64,000 nt of DNA from Marinomonas ostreistagni (GCF_016461785.1 NZ_JAEMUH010000010.1:1-64000); one strand, 5' to 3'. Positions 43,269-53,484 are shown, counted from the stretch's first letter. The notes: generated by a model not told the origin, from the sequence alone. Program-made: numbers and translations.

Positions 43269-43451
43269 GAAATCCCCCTGTTTTGTTGTTATGCAACGAC
43301 ATTGAAAAAACTGATTGAAATAAAACAACATCGAATAATCGATTTTACTCATTTCACATCCTCTTTTTACAATGACTCCTATTGTTCCGTTATGGCAAGC
43401 CATTGATCAGGAACAAGTTAATAATTCTTATGTGATAAGCTGGAGTGCAGT

Positions 43452-45848
43452 GTGAGCAAATTTATTAAGTGGTTTAGTGATCTACGTCTTGATGATGTAG
43501 GCGAAGTGGGCGGAAAGAACGCATCTCTAGGTGAGATGATTTCCAACCTTTCCGATTTGGGGATTCAAGTTCCAAACGGCTTTGCAACAACCGCTTACGC
43601 TTATCAAACCTTTCTTGAAGAAAGTGGCCTTAACCAACAAATCCATGATCTGCTTGATGCTTTGAATGTTGATGATGTTCAAGCACTTGCTAAAGCGGGC
43701 AAGCAAATTCGCACATGGATTGAAGAAGCGCCATTTTCAGACGAATTTAACAGTGAAATCGAGCAAGCCTACTCCCAGCTGTCTAATGATAACGCTGGAG
43801 CTTCCTTTGCTGTGCGCTCATCAGCGACAGCGGAAGACCTTCCTGACGCATCCTTTGCTGGACAGCAAGAAACTTTCTTAAATGTACAAGGTTTGGATGC
43901 TGTTAAGTTAACCATCAAGCAAGTTTTTGCTTCACTGTTTAATGACCGCGCCATTTCATACCGTGTTCACCAAGGTTTCGAACACAAGGGCGTTGCTCTA
44001 TCAGCTGGCATCCAAAAAATGGTGCGCAGTGACATCGGTGCTTCCGGTGTACTATTCACCCTCGATACGGAGTCGGGCTTTAACGACGTAGTGTTCATCA
44101 CTGCTGCTTACGGTCTTGGTGAAATGGTCGTTCAAGGCACGGTAAACCCAGACGAGTACCATGTTCACAAAGGCACGTTACAAGCTGGCCGACCAGCTGT
44201 CGTGCGTAAAACATTAGGCAGCAAAGCTCAGAAAATGGAATACGCAGCGGCTGACAGTGATGAGTTTGTACAAATCGTACCGGTAACACTGGATCAACAA
44301 AATCAATTTGCATTAACCAACGAAGAAGTTGAAGACCTAGCCCGTCAAGCCATGATCATTGAAAAACATTACCAGCGTCCGATGGATGTTGAGTGGGCAA
44401 AAGATGGCATCGATGGCAAGCTCTACATCGTACAAGCTCGTCCAGAAACGGTTCGTTCGCAATCTAGCACGCAAAGCATGGAACGTTACAACCTACGTGA
44501 AAATGCACCGATATTGGTTACAGGCCGTGCCATTGGTCACAAAATTGGCTCGGGGGCTGTAAAGGTTCTGCGCTCTATTAACGAAATGGATCGCATCCAA
44601 GAAGGTGATGTTTTAGTTACAGATATCACCGATCCAGATTGGGAACCAATCATGAAAAAAGCCTCTGCGATTGTCACTAATCGCGGTGGTCGTACCTGCC
44701 ACGCTGCTATCATTGCCCGTGAACTAGGCATCCCTGCTGTTGTGGGCACAGGCGATGCGACAGAAACCTTAAAAGATGCACAAGAAGTAACCGTTTCTTG
44801 TGCTCAAGGTGATATGGGTATGGTTTATCAAGGCGCATTGAAATTCGATGTAGTAACTTCTGAAGTGGGCAACATGCCCGACCTACCGGTAAAAGTGATG
44901 ATGAACGTGGGTAACCCTAACCGAGCATTTGACTTCGCCATGTTGCCGAATGCCGGCGTTGGTTTGGCTCGCCTAGAATTTATCATCAATCGTATGATCG
45001 GCATTCACCCGAAAGCGCTGCTTAACTTTGCTCGTATGGATGCAGGTTTAAAAGAAGAGATCACTCACCGAATCGCAGGCTACGCAGGCCCAGTTGAGTT
45101 TTACGTTGAGAAGCTTGTAGAAGGTGTATCAACGCTCGCTTGCTCGTTTGCAGACAAACCGGTAATCGTGCGCCTATCTGACTTTAAGTCAAACGAGTAC
45201 CACAACATGGTCGGTGGACCACAGTTCGAACCAGATGAAGAAAACCCAATGCTTGGTTTCCGCGGTGCGGCACGCTACCTAGACGAATCATTCCGCGATT
45301 GTTTCGCATTGGAATGTGAAGCGATCCGCCGTGTACGTAATGAAATGGGCTTCACCAATGTCCAGATCATGATTCCTTTCGTTCGTACTCTAGAAGAAGC
45401 TGAACAGGTTATTGATCTACTTGCTGAGCATGGCTTAGTTCGCGGTGAGAACGATCTTAAAGTCATTATGATGTGTGAATTACCTTCAAATGCCTTGCTA
45501 GCTGATGAGTTCCTAGAATTCTTTGATGGCTTCTCAATCGGATCAAACGACTTAACACAGCTAACATTGGGTCTAGATCGTGACTCTGGACTTATTGCCG
45601 ACAAGTTTGATGAGCGCAATCCAGCCGTTAAAAAGCTACTTAAAATGGCCATTGAAGCCTGTAAAGCAAAAGGCAAGTACGTAGGTATTTGTGGTCAAGG
45701 CCCATCTGACCATGCCGATTTTGCGGACTGGCTAGTAGCGCAAGGCATCGAAAGTGTATCGCTCAACCCTGATACAGTGGTTGAAACATGGCTGCACCTT
45801 AATGAAGTACTTACCGAAGCCACTTCATTAAGTCAGGACGCTGTTTAA
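43452..45848 (+). CDS. ppsA: Phosphoenolpyruvate synthase
   Basis: A 798-residue enzyme that makes phosphoenolpyruvate from pyruvate and ATP for gluconeogenesis. It has an N-terminal ATP-binding domain ([10 protein letters not shown], then [11 protein letters not shown]), the swivelling phospho-His domain with His417 in G-G-R-T-C-H-A-A-I, and a C-terminal PEP-binding barrel (M-C-E-L-P-S-N and [11 protein letters not shown]). The start is GTG with GGAG upstream. It is regulated by the divergent ppsR product and followed by a clear terminator. Confidence 0.97.
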   Translation: MSKFIKWFSDLRLDDVGEVGGKNASLGEMISNLSDLGIQVPNGFATTAYAYQTFLEESGLNQQIHDLLDALNVDDVQALAKAGKQIRTWIEEAPFSDEFNSEIEQAYSQLSNDNAGASFAVRSSATAEDLPDASFAGQQETFLNVQGLDAVKLTIKQVFASLFNDRAISYRVHQGFEHKGVALSAGIQKMVRSDIGASGVLFTLDTESGFNDVVFITAAYGLGEMVVQGTVNPDEYHVHKGTLQAGRPAVVRKTLGSKAQKMEYAAADSDEFVQIVPVTLDQQNQFALTNEEVEDLARQAMIIEKHYQRPMDVEWAKDGIDGKLYIVQARPETVRSQSSTQSMERYNLRENAPILVTGRAIGHKIGSGAVKVLRSINEMDRIQEGDVLVTDITDPDWEPIMKKASAIVTNRGGRTCHAAIIARELGIPAVVGTGDATETLKDAQEVTVSCAQGDMGMVYQGALKFDVVTSEVGNMPDLPVKVMMNVGNPNRAFDFAMLPNAGVGLARLEFIINRMIGIHPKALLNFARMDAGLKEEITHRIAGYAGPVEFYVEKLVEGVSTLACSFADKPVIVRLSDFKSNEYHNMVGGPQFEPDEENPMLGFRGAARYLDESFRDCFALECEAIRRVRNEMGFTNVQIMIPFVRTLEEAEQVIDLLAEHGLVRGENDLKVIMMCELPSNALLADEFLEFFDGFSIGSNDLTQLTLGLDRDSGLIADKFDERNPAVKKLLKMAIEACKAKGKYVGICGQGPSDHADFADWLVAQGIESVSLNPDTVVETWLHLNEVLTEATSLSQDAV

Positions 45849-45873
45849 ACTCAGCATTCTCTCTAAGTCATTC

Positions 45874-45899
45874 GCCCCGCTACATGCGGGGCTTTTTTT
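45874..45899 (+). terminator. Rho-independent terminator of ppsA
   Basis: GCCCCGC (45874-45880), 5-base loop, GCGGGGC (45886-45892) and seven T. It follows the ppsA stop by 25 bases. Confidence 0.93.
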
Positions 45900-46138
45900 G
45901 CCTTGGATATAGAGTTAATTCTTGTGTCTAAGCTCGATTTAGAACTTATTTAAGTGAGGCAATCACTAAACCACGTGACGGGTCGTGTTTATTAATTAAA
46001 CTGGTAGTATTGAAATAATGATTTACAAAAATTAATGAGTTTCATTAAAAGCTATTGTATGATCCGCATTCTATACATAATGCTGACATTAGAAGGAACT
46101 AATTTTGCTTTACTTGAACTCGCTTACGCGACACTTAA

Positions 46139-46771
46139 ATGGATTTCACGGGAAATAGCAAAGTGTCTAAATCTATTCAATTTATCAGCTCACAGCTTCT
46201 AACATTAGTGACAGGCGTGATATTAGGAGCCTTTGTTACTTTAGCACTTCCTTTTGGCAATTCTTTTGAGTTTTGGTCAACATTTGGCTCCATATTAACT
46301 GGATTGAGCTGCCTTGGATTATTTGTTTACTTAGCAAGAAAAGTACACGACATCTCCAGCAACAGCCATCAAGATTCATATCATGCAATCAAAGCTGAGC
46401 TTATAAAAAGCATTTTAGAAGAGTCATCTAAAGTTCTTTATGAGGCACAAAGATCAGTGACCTTGCACCTGCATGAAGAGGATTTAAAGCAATACCAAGA
46501 TGCAAGAACAAGCCTTGTATCTAGTATTCAGTCTATTACAAACTCAGTCATCACATTGGAAAGCATAGGCTTTAAGTTTTCTGGAAAAACGGAAGAAACT
46601 GATGTAATCAAATTATGTCAGAAAATTGAGGGGAAACTTTTAAATTACCATTTTAACAATTCTGACGATATCTCTAGACATCAAACTCGTCAGTCCGTTA
46701 TACGCGAATCACACCGTTTAAAAAGCTTAATACACTTAATGGTTAAAAGGTCACTGAAGACACCGCATTGA
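46139..46771 (+). CDS. Hypothetical two-helix membrane protein with coiled coil
   Basis: A 210-residue protein that I do not recognise. Two transmembrane helices (about 16-39 and 50-66) sit near the N-terminus, followed by a long helical, probably coiled-coil cytoplasmic region (about 67-205) with several Ser/Thr and His. The start is uncertain: the ATG at 46139 has no clear Shine-Dalgarno, while a good AAGGA upstream at 46093-46097 belongs to a short frame that ends inside this gene. A GTG at codon 9 is an alternative. The AT-rich 290-base region before it holds the ppsA terminator. No neighbour suggests a function. Confidence 0.65.
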   Translation: MDFTGNSKVSKSIQFISSQLLTLVTGVILGAFVTLALPFGNSFEFWSTFGSILTGLSCLGLFVYLARKVHDISSNSHQDSYHAIKAELIKSILEESSKVLYEAQRSVTLHLHEEDLKQYQDARTSLVSSIQSITNSVITLESIGFKFSGKTEETDVIKLCQKIEGKLLNYHFNNSDDISRHQTRQSVIRESHRLKSLIHLMVKRSLKTPH

Positions 46772-46864
46772 CTTTACCTTACAAGCAGCAAACACCAAGG
46801 TGTCGTTAAAATAAAAATGTCGGTATTTCATGACTTTAACTAATTTAATCTAACCCAAAAGCCA

Positions 46865-47131
46865 CTAACGAAGTTGACTGTCTTTACTACCACTTCTGTT
46901 ATACATGCTTTTCGTTTTATCGTGACTCTCCATTTCGTTCTGACAAACGATACACAAACGTACGCCTAGAATAGCATGTCGACGCTTTTCTGGTATTTCA
47001 TTATCGCACTCTTCACAGAACTCAAGACTATCACCTACGGTCATCCTACTTCGAGCTCGCTCAACTGCGGAATTAACCGTCGCGTCAATTTGGTCTTGTA
47101 CAGCCCCATCATGCGCCCAGCCACTTGCCAT
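46865..47131 (-). CDS. ybiI: DksA/TraR-type C4 zinc-finger protein (YbiI)
   Basis: An 88-residue protein with a four-Cys zinc finger (Cys39, 42, 60, 63). It matches E. coli YbiI, as I recall it, at both ends: M-A-S-G-W-A at the start and the C-terminal Y-N-R-S-G-S-K-D-S-Q-L-R. DksA/TraR relatives bind RNA polymerase through the secondary channel, but YbiI-type proteins lack the long coiled coil, and their role is not defined. It stands alone between the unknown membrane protein and the chemoreceptor. Confidence 0.93.
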   Translation of the reverse strand: MASGWAHDGAVQDQIDATVNSAVERARSRMTVGDSLEFCEECDNEIPEKRRHAILGVRLCIVCQNEMESHDKTKSMYNRSGSKDSQLR

Positions 47132-47217
47132 ACGACCTCCAAAAACAAACTAAATATATGCGAATGTAGCATAGAAATTAGACAATTTCAGGCAGCTAAT
47201 AATCTCCATTAAGTCGG

Positions 47218-48855
47218 CTACAATTTAAAAGTAGACATTACCTTGTAATTTTCTTGTGCTGCTTCAGCCAACTCTTGACTCGTTACTCTATTACGAGCCA
47301 CTAACGCTCCAGCTTGCTGTGAGAGCTCTGCAATATCCTGATTAACAGCATTCAAACTTTGAACCGCCAGTTTCTGACCTTCGATACTTTTATTTACATC
47401 TTCACCTGCTGCAATAATCGCATCAACAGATAATGCTACAGCATTTAAAGAATGATCAGTTTGCGTTAAGTCTTCTGCAGTATGATGAAGTTGAGAAAAG
47501 CTCGTTTGAATCTTATCTTGAGCATCTTTAGCTCCAGACTGCAACTTGGTGATCATAGCTTGAATTTCTTCAGTCGACGACTGAGTTCGACTTGCAAGGT
47601 TACGCACCTCATCCGCCACAACCGCAAACCCTCTGCCCTGCTCCCCAGCGCGAGCCGCCTCTATAGCTGCGTTGAGAGCTAATAAGTTAGTTTGTTCAGC
47701 AATCTCACTAATTACCACCAAAACAGAGCCAATACTTTGTGACTCTTTTGCAACGCCTTCAACACTTTTGACGCCTTGAGTCAGTTCACGAGACAATGTT
47801 TCTAATGACGCTACGGTCTTCTGGATGGATTGTTGCCCAACAGAGGTTTTCTCTCTAGTTTTCTCAGCATTTTCTAAACTCGTGTCAATTGCAGAGACCA
47901 CCTGGCTTTTCAGTGTGTCTACCTCTGTAATGATTTCACTCATACGCTGAAAAAGAACTTCTCGCTTAGAAGTAATGACCTGTGTTTCATTTGCAACATT
48001 CATAAGAAGCTGACTTCGCTCCTCCACTCCTTTATTTAACTCTACAGCAGATCCAAGCGTCCCCCTCAGCCTCTTTGCAAAACTGTTATAGGAATGGGCA
48101 ATTGTCGTTAATTGATCTCTACCATCCTCGGGTAGTGTTGTTGACAAGTCGCCTTCACCCTCTGAAATATTCTCCATTGCGCTTCGAATTTGCTGAATAG
48201 GCATCATAATAGATTGTGAAATAAGAGTCGAAATCAGCAATGTAACCATTACGATCAATACACATATCGCCCCCAGCCTAGCTGCCTCTTCAAAGAACAG
48301 CGTATCCACATCATCTAAATAGATGCCTGTCCCAATAATCCACCCCCAAGGGGCAAAACCTTTAACATACGAAATCTTTTCAACAGGTGTATCTGAACCG
48401 GCCTTGGGCCAAAGATAGTCAACAAAACCCGCACCATCTTTTTTGACGACTTGAGTAAATTCAGTAAATAGCTTTTTACCGTTAGGGTCCTCAAGTTCAC
48501 TTAGGTCTTTACCATCTAACGCAGGCTTAACAGAATGCATTACCATTCGCGCTTGATAGTCATTAATCCAATAATATTCTGACTTATCATAACGAGCCTG
48601 TTTAATTGCATTTTTCGCGAGCGACTGTGCTAGCTCTCTCGTCAATATGCCAGATTGCTCTTGGTCATAAAAAAATTGGAGAGTGCTAGTCTGAACCTCT
48701 ACTAGATTTCGCACCTTCTCTGCTTTAGCGTCAAGTATGTAGGCCTTGTTAACAGTTAAAGACACGAAGGCAATTAGAGCTGCACCTAGTGCAAGGGAAA
48801 AGACCAAAAGAAGAAAACGGAATCTAATCGATAAGTTACGCAATAAACGAATCAT
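47218..48855 (-). CDS. Methyl-accepting chemotaxis protein with Cache domain
   Basis: A 545-residue chemoreceptor. An N-terminal helix (about 8-30), a periplasmic single Cache (sCache_2) domain with Y-Y-W-I-N-D and [10 protein letters not shown], a second helix (about 185-210), a HAMP linker and the signalling domain follow. The hairpin tip [16 protein letters not shown] and F-A-V-V-A-D-E-V-R are conserved. sCache_2 receptors often bind small carboxylates, but the ligand is not known here. The ATG at 48855 has GGAG 6 bases upstream and is preferred over a GTG two codons earlier. No other chemotaxis gene is nearby. Confidence 0.93.
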   Translation of the reverse strand: MIRLLRNLSIRFRFLLLVFSLALGAALIAFVSLTVNKAYILDAKAEKVRNLVEVQTSTLQFFYDQEQSGILTRELAQSLAKNAIKQARYDKSEYYWINDYQARMVMHSVKPALDGKDLSELEDPNGKKLFTEFTQVVKKDGAGFVDYLWPKAGSDTPVEKISYVKGFAPWGWIIGTGIYLDDVDTLFFEEAARLGAICVLIVMVTLLISTLISQSIMMPIQQIRSAMENISEGEGDLSTTLPEDGRDQLTTIAHSYNSFAKRLRGTLGSAVELNKGVEERSQLLMNVANETQVITSKREVLFQRMSEIITEVDTLKSQVVSAIDTSLENAEKTREKTSVGQQSIQKTVASLETLSRELTQGVKSVEGVAKESQSIGSVLVVISEIAEQTNLLALNAAIEAARAGEQGRGFAVVADEVRNLASRTQSSTEEIQAMITKLQSGAKDAQDKIQTSFSQLHHTAEDLTQTDHSLNAVALSVDAIIAAGEDVNKSIEGQKLAVQSLNAVNQDIAELSQQAGALVARNRVTSQELAEAAQENYKVMSTFKL

Positions 48856-48921
48856 AAGCACTCCAAACCGAAGCTTTTCTTGGAGTATAGTTCGCGTAAT
48901 GGTAATAAGGCTTTAATACTT

Positions 48922-48937
48922 GTTACAGATATGTAAC
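48922..48937. promoter_or_regulatory. Dyad GTTACA-N4-TGTAAC upstream of the chemoreceptor
   Basis: A perfect 6-bp inverted repeat with a 4-base spacer, about 67-82 bases upstream of the chemoreceptor start. It is a plausible operator, but I cannot name the regulator. Confidence 0.3.
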
Positions 48938-48991
48938 TAAAGAGTTGAGAAAGTATTTACAATGAAAGGAGTGTTATTGCTTTTAAGCAAT

Positions 48992-49015
48992 AAAAAAGGC
49001 ACCAAGAATGGTGCC
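48992..49015 (-). terminator. Terminator after tRNA-Leu, using its 3-prime end
   Basis: On the minus strand GGCACCA, a short loop, TGGTGCC and six T. The first arm is the end of the tRNA-Leu acceptor stem plus discriminator and CCA, so the terminator overlaps the mature tRNA end. Confidence 0.85.
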
Positions 49016-49095
49016 CGGGACCGGAATCGAACCGGTACGATATTTCTATCGCAAGATTTTAAGTCTTGTGCGTCTACCAATTTCGCCACCCGGGC
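49009..49095 (-). tRNA. tRNA-Leu (UAA)
   Basis: An 87-base minus-strand tRNA with encoded CCA. Acceptor GCCCGGG pairs with CCCGGGC, the anticodon is TAA, and a long variable arm is present (class II). It is the last of three tandem tRNA genes behind pgsA. Confidence 0.95.
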
Positions 49096-49107
49096 TTAGT
49101 TCTGATT

Positions 49108-49181
49108 TGGAGGCCGGAGTCGGAATCGAACCGGCGTACACGGAGTTGCAGTCCGCTGCATGACCACTCTGCCATCCGGCC
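49108..49181 (-). tRNA. tRNA-Cys (GCA)
   Basis: A 74-base minus-strand tRNA with encoded CCA. Acceptor GGCCGGA pairs with TCCGGCC, the discriminator is U, and the anticodon GCA sits in C-T-G-C-A-A. It is the middle gene of the tRNA cluster. Confidence 0.95.
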
Positions 49182-49203
49182 TCAATCAGTACTTCTTAAG
49201 AGA

Positions 49204-49278
49204 TGGAGCGGGAAACGAGGCTCGAACTCGCGACCCCAACCTTGGCAAGGTTGTGCTCTACCACTGAGCTATTCCCGC
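49204..49278 (-). tRNA. tRNA-Gly (GCC)
   Basis: A 75-base minus-strand tRNA with encoded CCA. Acceptor GCGGGAA pairs with TTCCCGC, the discriminator is U, and the anticodon is GCC. It is the first of three tandem tRNA genes; the Gly-Cys-Leu order behind pgsA is also seen in E. coli and Pseudomonas as I recall. Confidence 0.95.
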
Positions 49279-49431
49279 GTCTCAAAAGATGGTGCGTATT
49301 CTATAGAATTTGATTAAGACGTCAAGCAAAAATACTAAATAAATTGCTAACTTAACGACTTTTCTCAAAAATGAACAATTCTCAACCAATGAAGATTAAT
49401 CCTTGTACAACAATGACTAAGCTTTAACCAA

Positions 49432-49977
49432 CTATTTAGCCGTAAGCTCTGGCCATGCAGCTCGAAGATAAACAAACATCGACCATAAAGTCAGTAAAGC
49501 AGCGACAACAAGGATCCCTAACCCCAATATTGCCCACTCTGTTCCCGGAGGATTAGACAGTAATACAAAAATGGCCATCATTTGCATGGTGGTTTTAACT
49601 TTACCAACAAAAGAAACAGCTACACTGGCACGCTTACCCATTTCAGCCATCCATTCCCGAAGAGCTGAGATTACGATTTCTCTACCTACGATAACAGCAC
49701 TAGCCAATGTCATCAGCACACTATTGTATTCGGCAACTAATACAACTAAAGCAACAGACACCATCACTTTGTCTGCAACTGGATCAAAAAATGCGCCAAA
49801 GGGTGTTGATTGATTTAAAGCACGAGCTAAAAAGCCATCAAGCCAATCGGTGATTGCAGCGATACCAAAAATCGCCGCGCTTGCATAGAAACGGCCTTCC
49901 CAAGGTAAGAAGTAAACAATAACTAGAATTGGAATGAGAAAGATACGTAAGGACGTAAGTAAGTTTGGAATGTTCAT
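49432..49977 (-). CDS. pgsA: CDP-diacylglycerol-glycerol-3-phosphate 3-phosphatidyltransferase
   Basis: A 181-residue membrane enzyme that makes phosphatidylglycerol phosphate, the first step to phosphatidylglycerol and cardiolipin. It has the CDP-alcohol phosphotransferase motif D-G-x2-A-R-x8-G-x3-D-x3-D at about residues 44-67 and several hydrophobic helices. The N-terminus N-I-P-N-L-L-T-S-L-R is typical. It follows uvrC by 46 bases in the conserved order gacA-uvrC-pgsA and precedes the tRNA cluster. Confidence 0.96.
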   Translation of the reverse strand: MNIPNLLTSLRIFLIPILVIVYFLPWEGRFYASAAIFGIAAITDWLDGFLARALNQSTPFGAFFDPVADKVMVSVALVVLVAEYNSVLMTLASAVIVGREIVISALREWMAEMGKRASVAVSFVGKVKTTMQMMAIFVLLSNPPGTEWAILGLGILVVAALLTLWSMFVYLRAAWPELTAK

Positions 49978-50023
49978 AAAAGCCTTTTAAAAGAATCACC
50001 AATACTTAAGAGATTGTATAAGC

Positions 50024-51841
50024 TTAACTTTTATGGAGGTATAGGTATATCTCTTGTGCTTTATTTCCTCCGATACCTTTCACTTTTGCAATATCTTCTT
50101 GTGATGCAGCAAGTAACTCTTGATAACCACCAAAAGCAGTTAACAAGTCCTTTCGTCGTTTTGGACCAATACCGGGGATCGTTTCTAATACCGAGTGCCG
50201 TCTTTTCTTATCTCGGCGACGACGATGACTTTTCACTGCAAAACGGTGCGCTTCATCACGAATATGCTGAATCAAATGTAAAGCAGCTGAGTCAGGAGGC
50301 AAAACGACTTCATCTTCTTTAGACCCAATGTAAAGCGTCTCAAGGCCTGGTTTACGAGTATCCCCTTTGGCTACGCCTAACAGAAAGATATCAACAAGAC
50401 CTAACTCTTTTAAAACAGACTGAGCTTGAGCTAATTGACCTTTACCACCATCAATCAGCAAAACATCTGGAGCCGGCAACTCTCCTTCTTTTACGCGTTT
50501 GTAACGCCTAGTAAGCGCTTGATGCATTGCCGCGTAATCGTCCCCTGCCTCAACACCTTCAATATTGAAAGATCGATAACGTTTCTTATCCGGCCCCTCT
50601 GCTCCGAAAACCACACAGGATGCTACTGTAGCCTCACCGCTTGAATGAGAAATATCGAAACACTCCATGTGTAATGGAGGCTCTTTGAACCCCAATACTT
50701 TTTGTAATGCGGTAATTCGGCTGTAATGGTTACGCTTATCGGTTAAACGTGCTTGCAACCCCTGCTCTGCATTTAATTTTGCCAAGTCCAACCAACGGGC
50801 ACGCTGCCCTCGCACGCTACTGGTAATCTCTATTTTCTTCTGCGTTGTTTCCAGTAACGCATTTTCCAATGTCTCTTGATCCTCAATCTCATGACTTAAA
50901 ATCAAAGACTTTGGCAACTCTTGAATACCACCAATATAAAGCTGCGCAATAAAGGATGAGAGCAATTCTGACTCAGAAATTTCGATAGGCATTTTTGGAT
51001 AATGACTTTTGCTACCAATCACTTTCCCTTGACGCACCATCATGACATGCACACAGAAGCCGCCAGGCTGGATCAATGCAGCGATAATATCCGCATCACC
51101 GGATTGACCATAAACGTGCTGCTCTTCTTGAACATGTTTCAACTGAATGATTTGATCACGTAATGCTGCTGCACGCTCAAACTCCATGTCAGACGCAGCA
51201 CAGCTCATCTGTTCAGTTAATTCCGTCGTTAACTCGTGATTCTTGCCTTGGAGAAACATTCTGGCATGGCGAACATCTTCGGCGTAATCTTCATCACTGA
51301 TCAATGAGACACAAGGGGCTGAGCAACGCTTGATTTGATACTGAAGGCATGGCCTAGTCCGGTTAGCATATACCGAATCCTCACACTGCCTTACACGAAA
51401 CACTTTCTGCATTGCGATCATACTTTCTTTGACAGCAACACCACTCGGATAAGGACCATAAAGTTTACCTTCTTTCGATTTTCCACCACGTCGAAACAAA
51501 ATAGCAGGGTGTTTATGATCTGAAATTAAAATATACGGATAGGACTTATCATCTCGAAGTAAGATGTTGTAAGGAGGACGATGTTGTTTGATCAGGGTTT
51601 GTTCAAGCAGTAGAGCTTCTGTTTCACTTTTTGTAACCGTGATTTCAATATCATCTATTCGACTAACTAGTGCCATGGTTTTAGTGGTTAAACCTGACGC
51701 CCGAAAGTAGCTTGAAACTCGATTTTTTAGATTTTTCGCTTTACCTACATAAAGCAGAGTCCCTTTGCCATACATTCGATAAACACCTGGACGCGATGTT
51801 AGGTTTTGTACAAAATGCTTTGGATCGAACTCTTGAGTCAC
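50024..51841 (-). CDS. uvrC: Excinuclease ABC subunit C
   Basis: A 605-residue nuclease of nucleotide-excision repair that cuts on both sides of a lesion with UvrB. It has an N-terminal GIY-YIG domain (P-G-V-Y-R-M-Y, L-Y-V-G-K-A-K-N-L-K-N-R), a UVR motif (about 200-235), the C-terminal RNase-H-like endonuclease (E-C-F-D-I-S-H, L-I-D-G-G-K-G-Q-L) and tandem helix-hairpin-helix motifs (I-P-G-I-G-P-K-R-R). The start is GTG at 51841 with AAGG upstream. It lies 10 bases after gacA, the arrangement known from many gammaproteobacteria. Confidence 0.97.
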   Translation of the reverse strand: MTQEFDPKHFVQNLTSRPGVYRMYGKGTLLYVGKAKNLKNRVSSYFRASGLTTKTMALVSRIDDIEITVTKSETEALLLEQTLIKQHRPPYNILLRDDKSYPYILISDHKHPAILFRRGGKSKEGKLYGPYPSGVAVKESMIAMQKVFRVRQCEDSVYANRTRPCLQYQIKRCSAPCVSLISDEDYAEDVRHARMFLQGKNHELTTELTEQMSCAASDMEFERAAALRDQIIQLKHVQEEQHVYGQSGDADIIAALIQPGGFCVHVMMVRQGKVIGSKSHYPKMPIEISESELLSSFIAQLYIGGIQELPKSLILSHEIEDQETLENALLETTQKKIEITSSVRGQRARWLDLAKLNAEQGLQARLTDKRNHYSRITALQKVLGFKEPPLHMECFDISHSSGEATVASCVVFGAEGPDKKRYRSFNIEGVEAGDDYAAMHQALTRRYKRVKEGELPAPDVLLIDGGKGQLAQAQSVLKELGLVDIFLLGVAKGDTRKPGLETLYIGSKEDEVVLPPDSAALHLIQHIRDEAHRFAVKSHRRRRDKKRRHSVLETIPGIGPKRRKDLLTAFGGYQELLAASQEDIAKVKGIGGNKAQEIYLYLHKS

Positions 51842-51851
51842 TGAAAAAACC

Positions 51852-52493
51852 TTAGACTAAGCCAAGTACATTATAGCGCATTGCTAATCGTGCAAGCTCT
51901 ACGTCACTCTCTATGCCTAGCTTTGTAAATATACGCTTTCTAAATGTACTAACCGTCTTATCGGACACATTTAAACGACTGGCAATTTCTTTTGTCTTAA
52001 CACAGTCAACAATCATTTGAGCTACTTGAAGCTCCCTGTCTGACAACTCGCCGAAAGGTGAGTCTCCTCCATTCTTTGTTGTTTTTGCGAGCGCAACCTT
52101 TTGCGCAACAACACGAGAAAGGTATTGTTGGCCCTTCAACACCGTTTCAAGAGCCTCAATCAACTCAGACATATCAGAGCCTTTGGCTACATATCCACTT
52201 GCTCCAGCTTCCATCATTTTAGCTGGGTAAGGCGCATCATCAATGGCAGAAAGAGCGATCACTTTCGTGTCAGGGTACAGTCTATTTATTTCACGCGTAG
52301 CTCCCAATCCGCCAATTCCAGGCATATGAACGTCCATTAACACAACATCTACTCTTTCTCTACGAAGTACTTGAAGCGCCTCTTCACCACTGTGAACAGT
52401 TTCCCATACATGAACTCCGTTGATGTCTTCAATGACACGTTTTATTCCTTCACACACCACGGTGTGATCGTCGACGATCAGAACTTTGCGCAT
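51852..52493 (-). CDS. gacA: GacA/UvrY response regulator
   Basis: A 213-residue NarL-type response regulator. The receiver domain has Asp8-Asp9, phospho-acceptor Asp54 in L-M-D-V-H-M-P-G, and the conserved Lys region. The C-terminal LuxR-type helix-turn-helix reads L-S-D-R-E-L-Q-V-A-Q-M-I and K-T-V-S-T-F-R-K-R-I-F. In relatives it is the partner of GacS/BarA and drives small regulatory RNAs that bind RsmA/CsrA. Its position directly before uvrC identifies it as GacA rather than another NarL-type regulator. GacS is not in this window. Confidence 0.95.
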   Translation of the reverse strand: MRKVLIVDDHTVVCEGIKRVIEDINGVHVWETVHSGEEALQVLRRERVDVVLMDVHMPGIGGLGATREINRLYPDTKVIALSAIDDAPYPAKMMEAGASGYVAKGSDMSELIEALETVLKGQQYLSRVVAQKVALAKTTKNGGDSPFGELSDRELQVAQMIVDCVKTKEIASRLNVSDKTVSTFRKRIFTKLGIESDVELARLAMRYNVLGLV

Positions 52494-52680
52494 CTATACC
52501 TCATTAAAAGCATCATATTCTTATTATAATTTTACCGTTTACGAAACTTTGCGAAAAGCAATTAACATGTTGCAGAACGTAGCAATTTGTAAATCAACAA
52601 CATACGTAAACAGCCCATTACCCACTAAATCCAATGCTACATTTCAGCTGAGTTAACCCAGTCTTTCATATTGCTAGTTA

Positions 52681-53484
52681 TTAGAGCGGCAAATTCCCAT
52701 TATACCCTTGTTCTTTTAAAGCCTTGACTGCTCGATCACGATATAACGCTCGAATTTTCGTACCATTTGTTTTGTACAGATAATATAAGTGGTGAGCAAT
52801 ATCACTTTCGTTTTGATCTATCTGCTCTGCAATATCCTTCAATAGAGCATCTAAAATAGGAGCAGACTTATCTTCGATCATCACGGGGTTAGGAATAACC
52901 AGCTTTTCACCATTAATGACCTTATCAACAAAGTAAGTGTAATGCTTCTCAAATTGAGGCCACGTCACTCGCTCCTCATCAGTGCTTAAGTTATGCCATC
53001 CTGTTTCAGCCCCGGCAAAATACACTGCAGGATGAGACCAACGTTTTTCTCTTGGATTATGTCGGCAACTACACGCTTCTAAATATGCCTGCCTTGGCTC
53101 TGGCAAACCATAGGCTTTATATGCCGTTTGAATAACAGCAAGAAACTCTGAAATGGTTGGCGGCCAAGCATAACGCTCTTTGGTTCGTTCTACAGCATAC
53201 GCCAGCAGAGGCTCTTGAAAGCCCTTTAAAGCTATTGCCCACTCTCGCTTTGCCAGCTTAACCTCTTCCGTTGTGGCATAAGCTGAAGCAAACTTATGGG
53301 TATAAATTGCCTTAAACCTAGCGAAAAGCATGTTAACAAGCACACGTGTACGTTGTTCTGCTTCTGACGAATTATGGTCAGAAGCAGCCCCATTACCAGT
53401 CTGTGTCGTGGATGTTGGTGAGGGCACTGCTAACTTGCTCGCGATTGGATTTAGCATTTGTTGAATAGGTTGCGGTTCCTTCAT
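52681..53484 (-). CDS. Replication protein P-like helicase loader candidate
   Basis: A 267-residue protein resembling the lambda phage P family. Its C-terminal two thirds contain L-F-A-R-F-K-A-I-Y-T-H-K-F, W-A-I-A-L-K-G-F and W-P-P-T-I-S-E-F, typical of P-like proteins found in phages and some bacterial chromosomes. Lambda P brings the DnaB helicase to the origin. No prophage genes surround it, so it is a chromosomal gene. It overlaps the end of the DnaT-like gene by 92 bases in another frame, and no good ribosome binding site is visible before its ATG, so the start is uncertain (ATG at 53457 is the next choice). Confidence 0.75.
   Translation of the reverse strand: MKEPQPIQQMLNPIASKLAVPSPTSTTQTGNGAASDHNSSEAEQRTRVLVNMLFARFKAIYTHKFASAYATTEEVKLAKREWAIALKGFQEPLLAYAVERTKERYAWPPTISEFLAVIQTAYKAYGLPEPRQAYLEACSCRHNPREKRWSHPAVYFAGAETGWHNLSTDEERVTWPQFEKHYTYFVDKVINGEKLVIPNPVMIEDKSAPILDALLKDIAEQIDQNESDIAHHLYYLYKTNGTKIRALYRDRAVKALKEQGYNGNLPL

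Noticed and set aside
48938..48985. Sigma-28 flagellar promoter for the chemoreceptor
   Set aside because: A TTAAAGCC-like element is present but the matching -10 box fits the consensus poorly, so it was not called.
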